From Hydractinia symbiolongicarpus (Eukaryota; Cnidaria; Hydrozoa; Anthoathecata; Hydractiniidae): a DNA stretch of 64,000 nt. The notes under the pieces are model-generated. The model was not told where the DNA came from, did not search any database, and saw only the letters and a program-made list of their open reading frames with translations. How positions within the stretch are numbered: position 1 is the stretch's first letter; every line of letters starts with the position of its first letter. The stretch lies in NCBI RefSeq assembly GCF_029227915.1, contig NC_079884.1:30630001-30694000 (forward strand), in the 5' to 3' direction. Positions 25,603-37,830 of this stretch are shown here, in pieces. The translations under genes were made by a program, and so were the position numbers.

Positions 25603-26419
25603 TGAATAAAAGACGTTTAATCGACGGCAAACGAAAACCCGCCATTTCCCGTAAACCCCGGACTCGGCCCGTATAGCAAAAAGTATAGTATACAAAGAAA
25701 GTACCCAGGGAGTAAACTCATTTCCCGAACGATTTTTTAAATTATTATTTCACCACTAAAGCCCATGAGACTTGTAGTTTTTAAAAATGTTTTCATTTTT
25801 GATGAGAAGCTGAATAAAGGAAGTTTAATCGCCGGTAAACGAAAACCCGCGATTTCCCGTAAATCCCGGACTCAGCCCGTATAGCCAAAAGTATACAAAG
25901 AAAGTACCCAGGGAGTAAACTCATTTCCCGAACGATTTTTTAAATTATTTTTTCACCACTAAAACCCATGAGACTTGTAGTTTTAAAAAATGTTTTCATT
26001 TTTGATGAGACGCTGAATAAAGGAAGTTTAATCGCCGGTAAACGAAAACCCGCGATTTCCCGTAAATCCCGGACTCAGCCCGTATAGCCAAAAGTATACA
26101 AAGAAAGTACCCAGGGAGTAAACTCATTTCCCGAACGATTTTTTAAATGATTTTTTCACCACTAAAACGTATGAGACTTGTAGTTTTCAGAAATGTTTTC
26201 ATTTTTGATGAGACGCTTAATGAATGCGGTTTAATCGCCGGCAAACGAAAACCCGCGATTTTCCGTAAATCCCGGGCTTGGCCCGTATAGTCGAATGTAT
26301 ACAAAGAAAGTACCCTGTGAGTAAACTCATTTCCAAAACGATTTTTTAAATTATCTTTTCACCACTAAAACGCATGAGACTTGTAGTTTTTAAAAATGTT
26401 TTCATTTTTGATGAGACGC
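25603..26419. repeat. 817-bp tetramer with 5-bp insertion, copy 1
   Basis: Four monomers plus five bases. The insertion is a repeated agtat in tagcaaaaagtatagtatac at about 25,674-25,693. Other markers are gagaagctg, gttttaaaaaatg and atgaatgcgg. All recur 817 bases later. Confidence 0.92.
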
Positions 26420-27236
26420 TGAATAAAAGACGTTTAATCGACGGCAAACGAAAACCCGCCATTTCCCGTAAACCCCGGACTCGGCCCGTATAGCAAAAAG
26501 TATAGTATACAAAGAAAGTACCCAGGGAGTAAACTCATTTCCCGAACGATTTTTTAAATTATTATTTCACCACTAAAGCCCATGAGACTTGTAGTTTTTA
26601 AAAATGTTTTCATTTTTGATGAGAAGCTGAATAAAGGAAGTTTAATCGCCGGTAAACGAAAACCCGCGATTTCCCGTAAATCCCGGACTCAGCCCGTATA
26701 GCCAAAAGTATACAAAGAAAGTACCCAGGGAGTAAACTCATTTCCCGAACGATTTTTTAAATTATTTTTTCACCACTAAAACCCATGAGACTTGTAGTTT
26801 TAAAAAATGTTTTCATTTTTGATGAGACGCTGAATAAAGGAAGTTTAATCGCCGGTAAACGAAAACCCGCGATTTCCCGTAAATCCCGGACTCAGCCCGT
26901 ATAGCCAAAAGTATACAAAGAAAGTACCCAGGGAGTAAACTCATTTCCCGAACGATTTTTTAAATGATTTTTTCACCACTAAAACGTATGAGACTTGTAG
27001 TTTTCAGAAATGTTTTCATTTTTGATGAGACGCTTAATGAATGCGGTTTAATCGCCGGCAAACGAAAACCCGCGATTTTCCGTAAATCCCGGGCTTGGCC
27101 CGTATAGTCGAATGTATACAAAGAAAGTACCCTGTGAGTAAACTCATTTCCAAAACGATTTTTTAAATTATCTTTTCACCACTAAAACGCATGAGACTTG
27201 TAGTTTTTAAAAATGTTTTCATTTTTGATGAGACGC
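26420..27236. repeat. 817-bp tetramer with 5-bp insertion, copy 2
   Basis: Adjacent second copy, carrying the same five-base insertion at about 26,491-26,510 and the same private variants. The match ends at about 27,236, where the left-domain monomer with cttaatgaatgtgg and cgacagcaaac resumes. Confidence 0.92.
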
Positions 27237-28860
27237 TTAATGAATGTGGTTTAATCGACAGCAAACGAAAACCCGCCATTTCCCGTATACCCCGGACTCG
27301 GCCCGTATAGTCAAAAGTATACAAAGAAAGTACCCAGGGAGTAAACTCATTTCCCGAACGATTTTTTGAATTATTATTTCACCACTAAAACCCATGAGAC
27401 TTGTAGTTTTTAAAAATATTTTCATTTTTGATGAGACGCTGAATAAAGGAAGTTGAATCGCCGGTAAACGAAAACCCGCGATTTCCCGTAAATCCCGGAC
27501 TCAGCCCGTATAGTCAAAAGTATGCAAAGAAAGTACCCAGGGAGTTATCTCATTTCCCGAACGATTTTTTAAATTATTTTTTCACCACTAAAACGTATGA
27601 GACTTGTAGTTTTCAGAATTGTTTTCATTTTTGATGAGACATTTAATGAAAGTGGTTTAATCGCTGGCAAACGAAAACCCGCGATTTCCCGTAAATCCCG
27701 GGCTTGGCTCGTATAGTCGAATGTATACAAAGAAAGTACCCAGGGAGTAAACTCATTTCCCGAACGATTTTTTAAATTATTTTGTCACCACTAAAACGCA
27801 TGAGACTTGTAGTTTTCAGAAATGTTTTCATTTTTGATGAGACGCTTAATGAATGTGGTTTAATCGCCGGCAAACGAAAACCCGCGATTTTCCGTAAATC
27901 CCGGACTCAGCCCGTATAGTCAAAAGTATACAAAGAAAGTACCCAGGGAGTAAACTCATTTCCCGAACGATTTTTTAAATTATTATTTCACCACTAAAAC
28001 CCATGAGACTTGTAGTTTTTAAAAATGTTTTCATATTTGATGAGATGCTGAATAAAGGAAGTTTATTCGCCGGTAAACGAAAACCCGCGATTTCCCGTAA
28101 ATCCCGGACTCAGCCCGTATAGCCAAAAGTATACAAAGAAAGTACCCAGGGAGTAAACTCATTTCCCGAACGATTTTTTAAATTATTTTTTCACCACTAA
28201 AACGTATGAGACTTGTAGTTTTCAGAAATGTTTTCATTTTTGATGAGACGCTTAATGAATGTGGTTTAATCGCCGGCAAACGAAAACCCGCGATTTTCCG
28301 TAAATCCCGGGCTTCGCCCGTATAGTCGAATGTATACAAAGAAAGTACCCTGTGAGTAAACTCATTTCCAAAACGATTTTTTAAATTATCTTTTCACCAC
28401 TAAAACGCATGAGACTTGTAGTTTTTAAAAATGTTTTCATTTTTGATGAGACGCTTAATGAAGGTGGTTTAATCGACGGCAAACGAAAACCCGCCATTTC
28501 CCGTAAACCCCGGACTCGGCCCGTATAGTCAAAAGTATACAAAGAAAGTACCCAGGGAGTTATCTCATTTCCCGAACGATTTTTTAAATTATTTTTTCAC
28601 CACTAAAACGTATGAGACTTGTAGTTTTCAGAATTGTTTTCATTTTTGATGAGACATTTAATGAAAGTGGTTTAATCGCCGGCAAACGAAAACCCGCGAT
28701 TTCCCGTAAATCCCGGGCTTGGCTCGTATAGTCAAATGTATACAAAGAAAGTACCCAGGGAGTAAACTCATTTCCCGAACGATTTTTTAAATTATTTTTT
28801 CACCACTAAAACGCATGAGACTTGTAGTTTTCAAAAATGTTTTCATTTTTGATGAGACGC
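27237..28860. repeat. Left-domain monomers, mixed order
   Basis: The first two monomers match 22,761 onward at an offset of 4,476 bases (cgacagcaaac, taaaaatattttc, tatgcaaag, cagaattg). After that A, B and C classes follow without a long period I could fix. Private changes include gtataccccgg near 27,286, catatttgatgagatgctg near 28,032 and gggcttcgcccg near 28,310. Confidence 0.75.
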
Positions 28861-29672
28861 TTAATGAAAGGGGTTTAATCGCCGGCAAACGAAAACCCGC
28901 GATTTCCCGTAAATCCCGGACTCGGCCCGTATAGTCAAGAGTATCCAAAGAAAGTACCCAGGAAGTAAACTCATTTCCCGAACGATTTTTAAAATTATTT
29001 TTTCACCACTAAAACGTATGGGACTTGTAGTTTTCAGAAATGTTTTCATTTTTGATGAGACGCTTAATGAATGTGGTTTAATCGCCGGCAAACGAAAACC
29101 CGCGATTTCCCGTAAATCCCGGGCTTGGCTCGTATAGTCGAATGTATACAAAGAAAGTACCCAGGGAGTAAACTCATTTCCCGAACGATTTTTTAAATTA
29201 TTTTTTCACCACTAAAACGCATGAGACTTGTAGTTTTCAAAAATGTTTTCATTTTTGATGAGACGCTTAATGAAAGTGGTTTAATCGCCGGCAAACGAAA
29301 ACCCGCGATTTCCCGTAAATCCCGGACTCGGCCCGTATAGTCAAGAGTATCCAAAGAAAGTACCCCGGAAGTAAACTCATTTCCCGAACGATTTTTAAAA
29401 TTATTTTTTCACCACTAAAACGTATGGGACTTGTAGTTTTCAGAAATGTTTTCATTTTTGATGAGACGCTTAATGAATGTGGTTTAATCGCCGGCAAACG
29501 AAAACCCGCGATTTTCCGTAAATCCCGGGCTTGGCCCGTATAGTCGAATGTATACAAAGAAAGTACCCTGTGAGTAAACTCATTTCCAAAACGATTTTTT
29601 AAATTATCTTTTCACCACTAAAACGCATGAGACTTGTAGTTTGTAAAAATGTTTTCATTTTTGATGAGACGC
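28861..29672. repeat. Tandem 406-bp dimer
   Basis: The rare variant acgtatgggacttg occurs at about 29,014 and 29,420, exactly 406 bases apart, with matching flanks (ggactcggcccg, tcaagagtatcc, gatttttaaaatt). This is a recent two-monomer duplication. Confidence 0.85.
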
Positions 29673-31470
29673 TGAATAAAAGAAGTTTAGTCGACGGCAA
29701 ACGAAAACCCGCCATTTCCCGTAAACGCCGGACTCGGCCCGTATAGTCAAAAGTATACAAAGAAAGTACCCAGGGAGTAAACTCATTTCCCGAAGGATTT
29801 TTTAAATTATTATTTCACCACTAAAACCCATGAGACTTGTAGTTTTTAAAAATGTTTTCATTTTTGATGAGACGCTGAATAAAAAAAGTTTAATCGCTGG
29901 TAAACGAAAACCTGCGATTTCCCGTAAATCCCGGACTCGGCCCGTATAGTCAAGAGTATCCAAAGAAAGTACCCAGGAAGTAAACTCATTTCAGGAACGA
30001 ATTTAAAAATTATTTTTTCACCACTAAAACGTATGAGACTTGTAGTTTTCAGAAATATTTTCATTTTTGATGAGACGCTTAATGAATGTGGTTTAATCGC
30101 CGGCAAACAAAAACCCGCGATTTTCCGTAAATCCCGGGCTTGGCCCGTATAGTCGAATGTATACAAAGAAAGTACCCTGTGAGTAAACTCATTTCCAAAA
30201 CGATTTTTTAAATTATCTTTTCACCACTAAAACGCATGAGACTTGTAGTTTGTAAAAATGTTTTCATTTTTGATGAGACGCTGAATAAAAGAAGTTTAGT
30301 CGACGGCAAACGAAAACACGCCATTTCCCGTAAACGCCGGACTCGGCCCGTATAGTCAAAAGTATACAAAGAAAGTACCCAGGGAGTAAATTCATTTCCC
30401 GAAGGATTTTTTAAATTATTATTTCACCACTAAAACCCATGAGACTTGTAGTTTTTAAAAATGTTTTCATTTTTGATGAGACGCTGAATAAAGGAAGTTT
30501 AATCGCTGGTAAACGAACACCCGCGATTTCCCGTAAATCCCGGACTCAGCCCGTATAGTCAAAAGTATACAAAGAAAGTACCCAGGGAGTAAACTCATTT
30601 CCCGAACGATTTTTTAAATTATTTTTTCACCACTAAAACGTATGAGACTTGTAGTTTTCAGAAATGTTTTCATTTTTGATGAGACGCTTAATGAATGTGG
30701 TTTAATCGCCGGCAAACGAAAACCCGCGATTTTCCGTAAATCCCGGGCTTGGCCCGTATAGTCGAATGTATACAAAGAAAGTACCCTGTGAGTAAACTCA
30801 TTTCCAAAACGATTTTTTAAATTATCTTTTCACCATTAAAACGTATGAGACTTGTAGTTTTCAGAAATGTTTTCATTTTTGATGAGACGCTTAATGAATG
30901 TGGTTTAATCGCCGGCAAACGAAAACCCGCGATTTTCCGTAAATCCCGGGCTTGGCCCGTATAGTCGAATGTATACAAAGAAAGTACCCTGTGAGTAAAC
31001 TCATTTCCAAAACGATTTTTTAAATTATCTTTTCACCATTAAAACGTATGAGACTTGTAGTTTTCAGAAATGTTTTCATTTTTGATGAGACGCTTAATGA
31101 ATGTGGTTTAATCGCCGGCAAACGAAAACCCGCGATTTTCCGTAAATCCCGGGCTTGGCCCGTATAGTCGAATGTATACAAAGAAAGTACCCTGTGAGTA
31201 AACTCATTTCCAAAACGATTTTTTAAATTATCTTTTCACCACTAAAACGCATGAGACTTGTAGTTTGTAAAAATGTTTTCATTTTTGATGAGACGCTGAA
31301 TAAAAGAAGTTTAGTCGACGGCAAACGAAAACCCGCCATTACCCGTAAACGCCGGACTCGGCCCGTATAGTTAAAAGTATACAAAGAAAGTACCCAGGGA
31401 GTAAACTCATTTCCCGAACGATTTTTTAAATTATTATTTCACCACTAAAACCCATGAGACTTGTAGTTTT
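29641..31470. repeat. Block with tttgtaaaaatg and gtttagtcgacgg markers
   Basis: The linked markers agtttgtaaaaatg and gtttagtcgacgg occur at about 29,638, 30,247 and 31,262; spacings are 609 and 1,015 bases (3 and 5 monomers). Associated markers are gaaggattttttaa and gtaaacgccgg. The second interval is longer because two near-identical class A monomers were inserted. Confidence 0.82.
30623..31231. repeat. Three consecutive near-identical class A monomers
   Basis: Class A normally occurs once per A-B-C trimer, but here three follow one another. The rare variant caccattaaaacgtatg is at about 30,831 and 31,034, 203 bases apart, each preceded by the ccaaaacg head and ttatctttt of class B. The doubled monomer is thus a B-head/A-body hybrid that was then duplicated once. 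Confidence 0.85.
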
Positions 31471-32253
31471 TAAAAATGTTTTCATTTTTGATGAGACGCT
31501 GAATAAAGGAAGTTTAATCGCTGGTAAACGAACACCCGCGATTTCCCGTAAATCCCGGACTCAGCCCGTATAGTCAAAAGTATACAAAGAAAGTACCCAG
31601 GGAGTAAACTCATTTCCCGAACGATTTTTTAAATTATTTTTTCACCACTAAAACGTATGAGACTTGTAGTTTTCAGAAATGTTTTCATTTTTGATGAGAC
31701 GCTTAATGAATGTGGTTTAATCGCCGGCAAACGAAAACCCGCGATTTTCCGTAAATCCCGGGCTTGGCCCGTATAGTCGAATGTATACAAAGAAAGTACC
31801 CTGTGAGTAAACTCATTTCAAAAACGATTTTTTAAATTATCTTTTCACCACTAAAACGCATAAGACTTGTAGTTTTTAAAATTGTTTTTATTTTTGATGA
31901 GACGCTGAATAAAAGAAGTTTAATCGACGGCAAACGAAAACCGCCATTTCCCGTAAACCCCGGACTCGGCCCGTATAGTCAAAAGTATACAAAGAAAGTA
32001 CCCAGGGAGTAAACTCATTTCCCGAACGATTTTTTAAATTATTATTTCACCACTAAAACCCACGAGACTTGTAGTTTTTAAAAATGTTTTCCTTTTTGAT
32101 GAGACGCTGAATAAAGGAAGTTTAATCGCCGGTAAACGAAAACCCGCGATTTCCCGTAAATCCCGGACACAGCCCGTACAGTCAAAAGTATACAAAGAAA
32201 GTACCTAGGGAGTAAACTCATTTTCCGAACGATTTTTTAAATTATTTTTTCAC

Positions 32254-32400
32254 CACTAAAACGTATGAGACTTGTAGTTTTCAGAAATGTTTTTATTTTT
32301 GATGAGACGCTGAATAAAAGGGGTTTAATCGCAGGCAAACGAAAACCCGCAATTTCCCGTAAATCCCGGGCTGGGCCCGTTTTTTAAATTATTTTGTCAC
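32254..32400. repeat. 147-bp monomer (56-bp deletion), copy 1
   Basis: Measured from cactaaaacg to the next cactaaaacg. At 32,379/32,380 the sequence runs cccg directly into ttttttaaatt. The 56 bases usually between them (end of one monomer and start of the next, including tatac, the ctcatttccc phase word and gaacga) are gone. Confidence 0.93.
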
Positions 32401-32547
32401 CACTAAAACGCATGAGACTTGTAGTTTTCAAAAGTGTTTTCATTTTTGATGAGACGCTGAATAAAAGGGGTTTAATCGCAGGCAAACGAAAACCCGCGAT
32501 TTCCCGTAAATCCCTGACTCGGCCCGTATTTTAAATTATTTTGTCAC
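32401..32547. repeat. 147-bp monomer (56-bp deletion), copy 2
   Basis: Adjacent second copy of the shortened monomer. Its junction cccgtattttaaatt (32,523-32,537) differs from copy 1 by one base, so one deletion followed by duplication and a point change is the simplest account. Confidence 0.93.
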
Positions 32548-35500
32548 CACTAAAACGCATGAGACTTGTAGTTTTCAAAAGTGTTTTCATTTTTGATGAG
32601 ACGCTGAATAAAAGAGGTATAATCGCCGGCAAACGAAAACCCGCAATTTCCCGTAAATCCCGGACTCGGCCCGTATAGTCTAAAGTATACAAAGAAAGTA
32701 CCCAGGGAGTAAACTCATTTCCCGAACGATTTTTAAAATTATTTTTTCACCACTAAAACGTATGAGACTTGTAGTTTTCAAAAACGTTTTCAATTTTGAT
32801 GAGACGCTTAATGAAAGGGGCTTAATCGCCGGCAAACGAAAACCCGCGATTTCCCGTAAATCCCGGGCTTGGCCCGTATAGTCGAATGTATACAAAGAAA
32901 GTACCCAGGGAGTAAACTCATTTCCCGAACGATTTTTAAAATTATTTTTTCACCACTAAAACGTATGAGACTTGTAGTTTTCAGAAATGTTTTCATTTTT
33001 GAAGAGACGCTTAATGAATGTGGTTTAATCGCCGGCAAGCAAAAACCCGCGATTTTCCGTAAATCCCGGGCTTGGCCCGTATAGTCGAATGTATACAAAG
33101 AAAGTACCCTGTGAGTAAACTCATTTCCAAAACGATTTTTTAAATTATCTTTTCGCCACTAAAACGCATGAGACTTGTAGTTTTTAAAAATGTTTTCATT
33201 TTTGATGAGACGCTGAATAAAAGAAGTTTAATCCACGGCAAACGAAAACCCGCCATTTCCCGTAAACCCCGGACTCAGCCCGTATAGTCAAAAGTATACA
33301 AAGAAAGTACCCAGGGAGTAAACTCATTTCCCGAACGATTTTTTGAATTATTATTTCGCCACTAAAGCCCATGAGACTTGTAGTTTTTAAAAATGTTTTC
33401 ATTTTTGATGAGACGCTTAATGAATGTGGTTTAATCGCCGGCAAACGAAAACCCGCGATTTTCCGTAAATCCCGGGCTTGGCCCGTATAGTCGAATGTAT
33501 ACAAAGAAAGTACCCTGTGAGTAAACTCATTTCCAAAACGATTTTTTAAATTATCTTTTCACCACTAAAACGCATGAGACTTGTAGTTTTTAAAAATGTT
33601 TTCATTTTTGATGAGACGCTGAATAAAAGAAGTTTAATCGCCGGTAAACGAAAATCCGCGATTTCCCGTAAATCCCGGACTCAGCCCGTATAGTCAAAAG
33701 TATACAAAGAAAGTACCCAGGGAGTAAACTCATTTCCCGAACGATTTTTTAAATTATTTTTTCACCACTAAAACGTATGAGACTTGTAGTTTTCAAAAAT
33801 GATTTCATTTTTGATGAGACGCTTAATGAGTGTGGTTTAATCGCCGGCAAACGAAAACCCGCGATTTTCCGTAAATCCCGGGCTTGGCCCGTATAGTCGA
33901 ATGTATACAAAGAAAGTACCCTGTGAGTAAACTCATTTCCAAAACGATTTTTTAAATTATCTTTTCACCACTGAAACGCATGAGACTTGTAGTTTTTAAA
34001 AATGTTTTTATTTTTAATGAGACGCTGAATAAAAGAAGTTTAATCCACGGCAAACGAAAACCCGCCCTTTCCCGTAAACCCCGGACTCAGCCCGTATAGT
34101 CAAAAGTATACAAAGAAAGTACCCAGGGAGTAAACTCATTTCCCGAACGATTTTTTGAATTATTATTTCACCACTAAAGCCCATGAGACTTGTAGTTTTT
34201 AAAAATGTTTTTATTTTTGATGAGACGCTGAGTAAAGGAAGTTTATTCGCCGGTAAACGAAAACCCGCGATTTCCCGTAAATCCCGGACTCAGCCCGTAT
34301 AGTCAAAAGTATACAAAGAAAGTACCCAGGGAGTTATCTCATTTCCCGAACGATTTTTTAAATTATTTTTTCACCACTAAAACGTATGAGACTTGTAGTT
34401 TTCAGAAATGTTTTCATTTTTGATGAGACGCTTAATGAATGTGGTTTAATCGCCGGCAAACGAAAACCCGCGATTTTCCGTAAATCCCGGGCTTGGCCCG
34501 TATAGTCGAATGTATACAAAGAAAGTACCATGTGAGTAAACTCATTTTCAAAACGATTTTTTAAATTATCTTTTCACAACTAAAACCCATGAGACTTGTA
34601 GTTTTTAAAAATGTTTTCATTTTTGATGAGACGCTGAATAAAAGAAGTTTAATCGCCGGTAAACGAAAATCCGCGATTTCCCGTAAATCCCGGACTCAGC
34701 CCGTATAGTCAAAAGTATACAAAGAAAGTACCCAGGGAGTAAACTCATTTCCCGAACGATTTTTTAAATTATTTTTTCACCACTAAAACGTATGAGACTT
34801 GTAGTTTTCAGAAATGTTTTCATTTTTGATGAGACATTTAATGAAAGTGGTTTAATCGCCGGCAAACGAAAACCCGCGATTTCCCGTAAATCCCGGGCTT
34901 GACTCGTATAGTCGAATGTATACAAAGAAAGTACCCAGGGAGTAAACTCATTTCCCGAACGATTTTTTAAATTATTTTGTCACCACTAAAACGCATGAGA
35001 CTTGTAGTTTTCAAAAATGTTTTCATTTTTGATGAGACGCTTAATGAAAGGGGTTTAATCGCCGGCAACAAAAAACCCGCGATTTCCCGTTAATCCCGGG
35101 CTTTGCCCGTATAGTCGAATGTATACAAAGAAAGTACCCAGGGAGTAAACTCATTACTCAAACGATTTTTTAAGTTATTTTGTCACCACTAAAGCCCATG
35201 AGACTTGTAGTTTTTAAAAATGTTTTCATTTTTGATGAGACGCTTAATAAAGGAAGTTTAATAGCCAGTAAACAAAAACCCGCGATTTCCCGTAAATCCC
35301 GGACTCAGCCCGTATAGTCAAAAGTATACAAAGAAAGTACCCAGGGAGTTATCTCATTTCCCGAACGATTTTTTAAATTATTTGTTCACCACTAAAACGT
35401 ATGAGACTTGTAGTTTTCAGAAATGTTTTCATTTTTGATGAGACGCTTAATGAATGTGGTTTAATCGCCGGCAAACGAAAACCCGCGATTTTCCGTAAAT

Positions 35501-35812
35501 CCCGGGCTTAGCCCGTATAGTCGAATGTATACAAAGAAAGTACCCTGTGAGTAAACTCATTTCCAAAACGATTTTTTAAATTATCTTTTCACCACTAAAA
35601 CGCATGAGACTTGTAGTTTTTAAAAATGTTTTCATTTTTGATGAGACGCTGAATAAAAGAAGTTTAATCGACGGCAAACGAAAACCCGCCATTTCCCGTA
35701 AACCCCGGACTCGGCCCGTATAGTCAAAAGTATACAAAGAAAGTACCCAGGGAGTAAACTCATTTCCCGAACGATTTTTTAAATTATTATTTCACCACTA
35801 AAACCCATGAGA
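32548..35812. repeat. Irregular A-B-C monomers at the domain change
   Basis: About 16 monomers with many private differences (gaagagacg near 33,001, ttttcgccacta near 33,150 and 33,355, cccgccctttcccg near 34,070, gcaacaaaaaaccc near 35,066, tcattactcaaacg near 35,152). The right-domain class A variant atgagtgtgg appears here for the first time, near 33,827. Several B/C and C/A hybrids are present. No long period was found. Confidence 0.78.
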
Positions 35813-37830
35813 CTTGTCGTTCTTAAAAGTGTTTTCATTTTTGATGAGACGCTAAATAAAGGAAGTTTAATCGCCGGTAAACGAAAACCCGCGATTTCCC
35901 GTAAATCCCGGACTCAGCCCCTATAGTCAAAAGTATACAAAGAAAGTACCCAGGGAGTAAACTCATTTCCCGAACGATTTTTTAAATTATTTTTTCACCA
36001 CTAAAACGTATGAGACTTGTAGTTTTCAGAAATGTTTTCATTTTTGATGAGACGCTTAATGAGTGTGGTTTAATCGCCGGCAAACGAAAACCCGCGATTT
36101 TCCGTAAATCCCGGGCTTGGCCCGTATAGTCGAATGTATACAAAGAAAGTACCCTGTGAGTAAACTCATTTCCAAAACGATTTTTTAAATTATCTTTTCA
36201 CCACTAAAATGCATGAGACTTGTAGTTTTTAAAAATGTTTTCATTTTTGATGAGACGCTGAATAAAAGAAGTTTAATCGACGGCAAACGAAAACCCGCCA
36301 TTTCCCGTAAACCCCGGACTCGGCCCGTATAGTCAAAAGTATACAAAGAAAGTACCCAGGGAGTAAACTCATTTCCCGAACGATTTTTTAAATTATTATT
36401 TCACCACTAAAACCCATGAGACTTGTAGTTTTTAAAAATGTTTTCATTTTTGATGAGACACTGAATAAAAGAAGTTTAATCGCCGGTAAACGAAAACCCG
36501 CGATTTCCCGTAAATCCCTGACTCAGCCCGTATAGTCAAAAGTATACAAAGAAAGTACCCAGGGAGTAAACTCATTTCCCGAACGATTTTTAAAAATATT
36601 TTTTCACCACTAAAACGTATGAGACTTGTAGTTTTCAGAAATGTTTTCATTTTTGATGAGACGCTTAATGAATGTGGTTTAATCGCTGGCAAACGAAAAC
36701 CCGCCATTTCCCGTAAACCCCTGACTCGGCCCGTATAGTCAAAAGTATACAAAGAAAGTACCCAGGGAGTAAACTCACTTCCCGAACGATTTTTAAAAAT
36801 ATTTTTTCACCACTAAAACGCATGAGACTTGTAGTTTTCAAAAATGTTTTCATTTTTGATGAGACGCTGGATAAAAGAAGTTTAATCGCCGGCAAACGAA
36901 AACCCGTGGTTTCCCGTAAATCCCGGACTCGGCCCGTATAGTCAAGAGTGTACAAAGAAAGTACCCAGGAAGTAAACTCATTTCCCGATCGATTTTTAAA
37001 ATTATTTTTTCACCACTAAAACGTATGAGACTTGTAGTTTTTAAAAATGTTTTTATTTTTGATGAGACGCTGAATAAAAGAAGTTTAATCGACGGCAAAC
37101 GAAAACCCGCCATTTCCCGTAAACCCCGGACTCGGCCCGTATAGTCAAAAGTATACAAATAAAGTACCCAGGAAGTAAACTCATTTCCCGAACGATTTTT
37201 TGAGTTATTATTTCACCACTAAAGCCCATGAGACTTGTAGTTTTTAAAAATGTTTTCATTTTTGATGAGACGCTTAATAAAGGAAGTTTAATCGCCGGTA
37301 AACGAAAACCCGCCATTTCCCGTAAACCCCGGACTCGGCCCGTATAGTCAAAAGTATACAAAGAAAGTACCCAGGGAGTAAACTCATTTCCCGAACGATT
37401 TTTTAAATTATTATTTCACCACTAAAACCCATGAGACTTATAGTTTTTAAAAATGTTTTCATTTTTGATGAGACGCTGAATAAAGGAAGTTTAATCGCCG
37501 GTAAATGAAAACCCGCGATTTCCCGTAAATCCCTGACTCAGCCCGTATAGTCAAAAGTATACAAAGAAAGTACCCAGGGAGTAAACTCATTTCCCGAACG
37601 ATTTCTAAAAATATTTTTTCACCACTAAAACGTATGAGACTTGTAGTTTTCAGAAATGTTTTCATTTTTGATGAGACGCTAAATGAATGTGGTTTAATCG
37701 CCGGCAAACGAAAACCCGCCATTTCCCGTAAACCCCTGACTCGGCCCGTATAGTCAAAAGTATACAAAGAAAGTACCCAGGGAGTAAACTCATTTCCCGA
37801 ACGATTTTTAAAAATATTTTTTCACCACTA

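Noticed and set aside
32254-32547. 147-bp monomers as proof of nucleosome-driven deletion
   Set aside because: One event of the right size is not evidence of mechanism; the match with nucleosome core length is kept only as a remark.
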